A DNA stretch of 47,650 bases from Spirogloea muscicola (Eukaryota; Streptophyta; Zygnematophyceae; Spirogloeales; Spirogloeaceae). The stretch spans positions 110,157 through 157,806 of the forward strand of contig WELB01000093.1 in NCBI GenBank assembly GCA_009602725.1, read 5' to 3'. Under the pieces are notes generated by a model, which did no database searches, was not told the DNA's origin, and saw nothing but the letters and a program-made list of their open reading frames with translations. Positions 45,901 to 47,650 of this stretch are shown one piece after another. Both the position numbers and the translations under genes were made by a program. How positions within the stretch are numbered: the first letter of the stretch is position 1; each line of letters begins with the position of its first letter.

Positions 45901-46467
45901 TTCAGAATACCTGTGCTTTTTGAAGAATATACGTTTGATTTGCAGAAATATCGCCAAAACAGGTTGAAGGTCAGCTTGTACTGAAAGACAGATCCTATTT
46001 TCATCGATTGCAGTGGTGAAGATGCCTATACAAAAATAAAGGCAGGGGCTTCATTGATACAAATCTACACGTCGTTGGCATACGAGGGTGCCGGCGTTGT
46101 TCCTCGCATGAAGGTTGGATCCGCAGCTACCACTTCCTCTTCATGATACTATGGCTAATTTCACATGCAATTGTTATGGAGCTCGGTGGTCGGATGGTTG
46201 TAGATAGCAGATTCAAGAGAGCAATTAGCACCTGTCTTTAGGAAGTGCCCCTAAAGAGTGGTTTATCTAATGGGTCTGTCTCCAGCCTAGCCACTGCTCT
46301 AGTTGGATGAGTGCTTTCGTTGCATCAAGGAATTCACAAACTCAACCTCTGACAAGCACGTGGAGCTCTCTTGCCAGAGGGAGCTGGCGGAGTGCTTGCA
46401 ACGGGATGGATATAAGACCGTGGCTGAGGCAGTTGGAGCCGATCACTACGCCAGGAGTTTGAGATAG
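42922..46467 (+). CDS. Dihydroorotate dehydrogenase, class 2 (mitochondrial)
   Basis: Oxidises dihydroorotate to orotate with FMN and quinone at the inner mitochondrial membrane, the fourth step of pyrimidine synthesis. Exons: up to 43137 (targeting-type [20 protein letters not shown]), 43340-43422 ([20 protein letters not shown], the membrane helix), 43625-43948 ([30 protein letters not shown]), 44134-44383 ([18 protein letters not shown]), 44586-44666 ([16 protein letters not shown], with the class 2 catalytic serine), 44839-44946 ([10 protein letters not shown]), 45099-45128 (30 bases), 45351-45488 ([15 protein letters not shown]), 45761-45798 and 46014-46113 ([20 protein letters not shown]), 46378-46467. 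Every phase agrees. No start codon is found: the frame is open to a stop near 42872 without ATG, through GC triplets and an N at 42921. Confidence 0.93.
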
Positions 46468-47345
46468 AGATCAACCCGTGATATAGTCATAGATCCTCTT
46501 GATGCCAAACTTGTGCCACCGCCGACTCCTGAAGGCAAACGCTTGATGTCTTGATGATGCATGCCCTTGTGCCTGTACAAGTCCTCAAGGCTTTATCATT
46601 GCATGTAGTAGGCTACTTGCTCAATTGTGAGCAACCCGCAATAAGTCAGAGTGCTTGCAGGTGTGAGGGCGTGGCATTTCATAAGATAAATCTTATTGAG
46701 TAGGCATCGTGGAAGGTGGTAGGATCAGATGGAAGAGTCTATAACAAGGTCTGAAGGCCCGAAGAAAGAAGGAAGCAAGCTCTTCCAAGAGGGGGCCAGG
46801 GCTGTGAAAGGCCAGACCGGAAAGACTGAACAAGTCAGGTGTAGGAGTCAGGGCTAGGTTTTAGGGTTAGGGGTCCGGAAAGCGCTGGACCACACAGCTC
46901 TGCAAGAGAGAAAGGCCAGCCCAAAATGAGTGGACAGAAGAATACGAGCTCATTTAAAGGGGGCGAGGGTTGTGAAACTCCTTTTCCGGCTCCTCTTTCT
47001 TTGGCTTGGACATTGTCCAAAGTTTTTGGGCTGGCTTTGCCAGCCCCTTCTTCTCTATGGGCGAGCGCACTTTTCTGTGAAAAGCAGAGAAAGGAAGACT
47101 CTTCTCTTCTCTGGCTTGTCCAGCCCCTATCATCCCTTCTCTCCGAGCCTCTCCGACCTGCGCCTGCTTAGCAGGGGTTACTGAGTGGTTAGTAGCTGCT
47201 TTGTTTTTTCTTGTGTGCTTGTCATTTCTGCTGCTTCGCCTTAGGGCTTCGCCTGGCTTCCCCCCCCCTCTTCTTGTACTCTGTTCATTCTTTTTTGGGC
47301 TGGCTGTTCCAGCCCATATTCTCAATGGGCGAGCCCTTCTTCTTC
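46468..47345 (+). repeat. 3' flank, telomere-like word and retroelement tails
   Basis: After the dehydrogenase stop, GGGGGCCAGGGCTGTGAAA (46791) is the inverted tail B hairpin block. GGTTTTAGGGTTAGGGG at 46855-46871 is telomere-like. Two tail B hairpins lie at 47027-47048 and 47296-47318, and between them a frame ends SDLRLLSRGY-stop at 47184. A 'cttggacattgtccaaag' palindrome at 47005-47022 is shared with 16286-16305. Confidence 0.5.
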
Positions 47346-47650
47346 CACTGGAAAGCCAATCTTACAAGGCCCGAAGGCCAGCCAAACCGCCCACGGCACC
47401 GCCCACTGGGGAAGAGGGAGGAGGAGCTACCTCCACGAAGGTTCACTCCGGGGCACGGCCGCGCGCGAGGCCACGTGCCGGGCGCCGGGGTCTGGCGCCG
47501 AGGTGGAGTTGACGTGGCACCCACGTGGCCGTCCTCATCCCGAGCTTTCCGCGCCCCCACCCCGGGGCCGTGGCGGCGCCGCCGGGCGGCCCGCCGATAT
47601 CCGCGCCGCGCTTTGCGGCGGCCCTCGCGGCGGTTGGCGCTCCCCGCCGC
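47346..47650. promoter_or_regulatory. GC-rich region with G-box words
   Basis: Very GC-rich end of the window with CACGTG cores at about 47472 and 47522 and a TGACGTGGC word near 47511. This resembles the promoter-like stretch at 25520-25600 and may belong to a gene beginning beyond the window. No coding region is recognised. Confidence 0.35.

Overview
The window is nuclear DNA of a green alga, most likely a trebouxiophyte; the lineage is an inference. The support is spliced GT-AG genes with many short exons, short telomere-like tracts of the plant type (CCCTAAA/TTTAGGG, not the eight-base Chlamydomonas type), a mitochondrial class 2 dihydroorotate dehydrogenase, and mixed base composition with GC-rich 5' ends. 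Gene models were assembled by hand from homologous motifs plus matching splice phases. Exon limits stated exactly are phase-consistent; those given as approximate are not.

Genes in order: a double stress-responsive A/B-barrel (Dabb) protein (+, 0.9-2.0 kb); a probable TRIC-type cation channel (-, 3.0-4.2 kb); a B-type cyclin (+, 8.4-11.3 kb); an MSS51-like MYND zinc-finger protein (-, 11.9-15.3 kb); an ML-domain (NPC2-like) secreted lipid-binding protein with an extra C-terminal helix (+, 17.7-19.5 kb); a longin R-SNARE of SEC22 type (-, 20.0-21.8 kb); a small coiled-coil protein (+, 22.5-23.1 kb); a protein with a degenerate WW domain (-, 24.0-25.2 kb); an unrecognised two-exon gene (-, 26.2-26.6 kb); an unrecognised multi-exon candidate (-, 31.7-33.3 kb); a DCAF12 homologue (-, 33.4-35.9 kb); AP endonuclease 2 (-, 39.7-42.3 kb); and dihydroorotate dehydrogenase (+, 42.9-46.5 kb). 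Adjacent genes are mostly convergent or divergent and their functions are unrelated (cell cycle, DNA repair, pyrimidine synthesis, vesicle traffic, ubiquitin ligase adaptor), as expected for a eukaryotic chromosome arm.

The gene-poor stretches (0-0.5, 4.4-7.7, 15.4-17.3, 26.8-31.4, 36.4-39.4, 46.7-47.4 kb) are packed with one dispersed repeat system on both strands. Many copies contain the same reading-frame end, of the form S-D-L-x-x-L-(T/S)-R-G-Y-stop, followed by one of three different 3' tails (called A, B and C here). Tail B carries a short GGCTGG/CCAGCC hairpin. A separate piece encodes a decayed reverse-transcriptase fragment. My reading is that these are the 3' ends of 5'-truncated non-LTR retrotransposons, with tail A repeatedly lying near gene 5' ends.

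The most unusual single observation is a 202-bp intron in the MYND gene made largely of degenerate telomere repeat and bounded by the direct repeat GGTGCGCA. Five short runs of N (22290, 25252, 29929, 36704-36722, 42921) fall in GC-rich or repeat sequence, and two of them cut into gene 5' ends.
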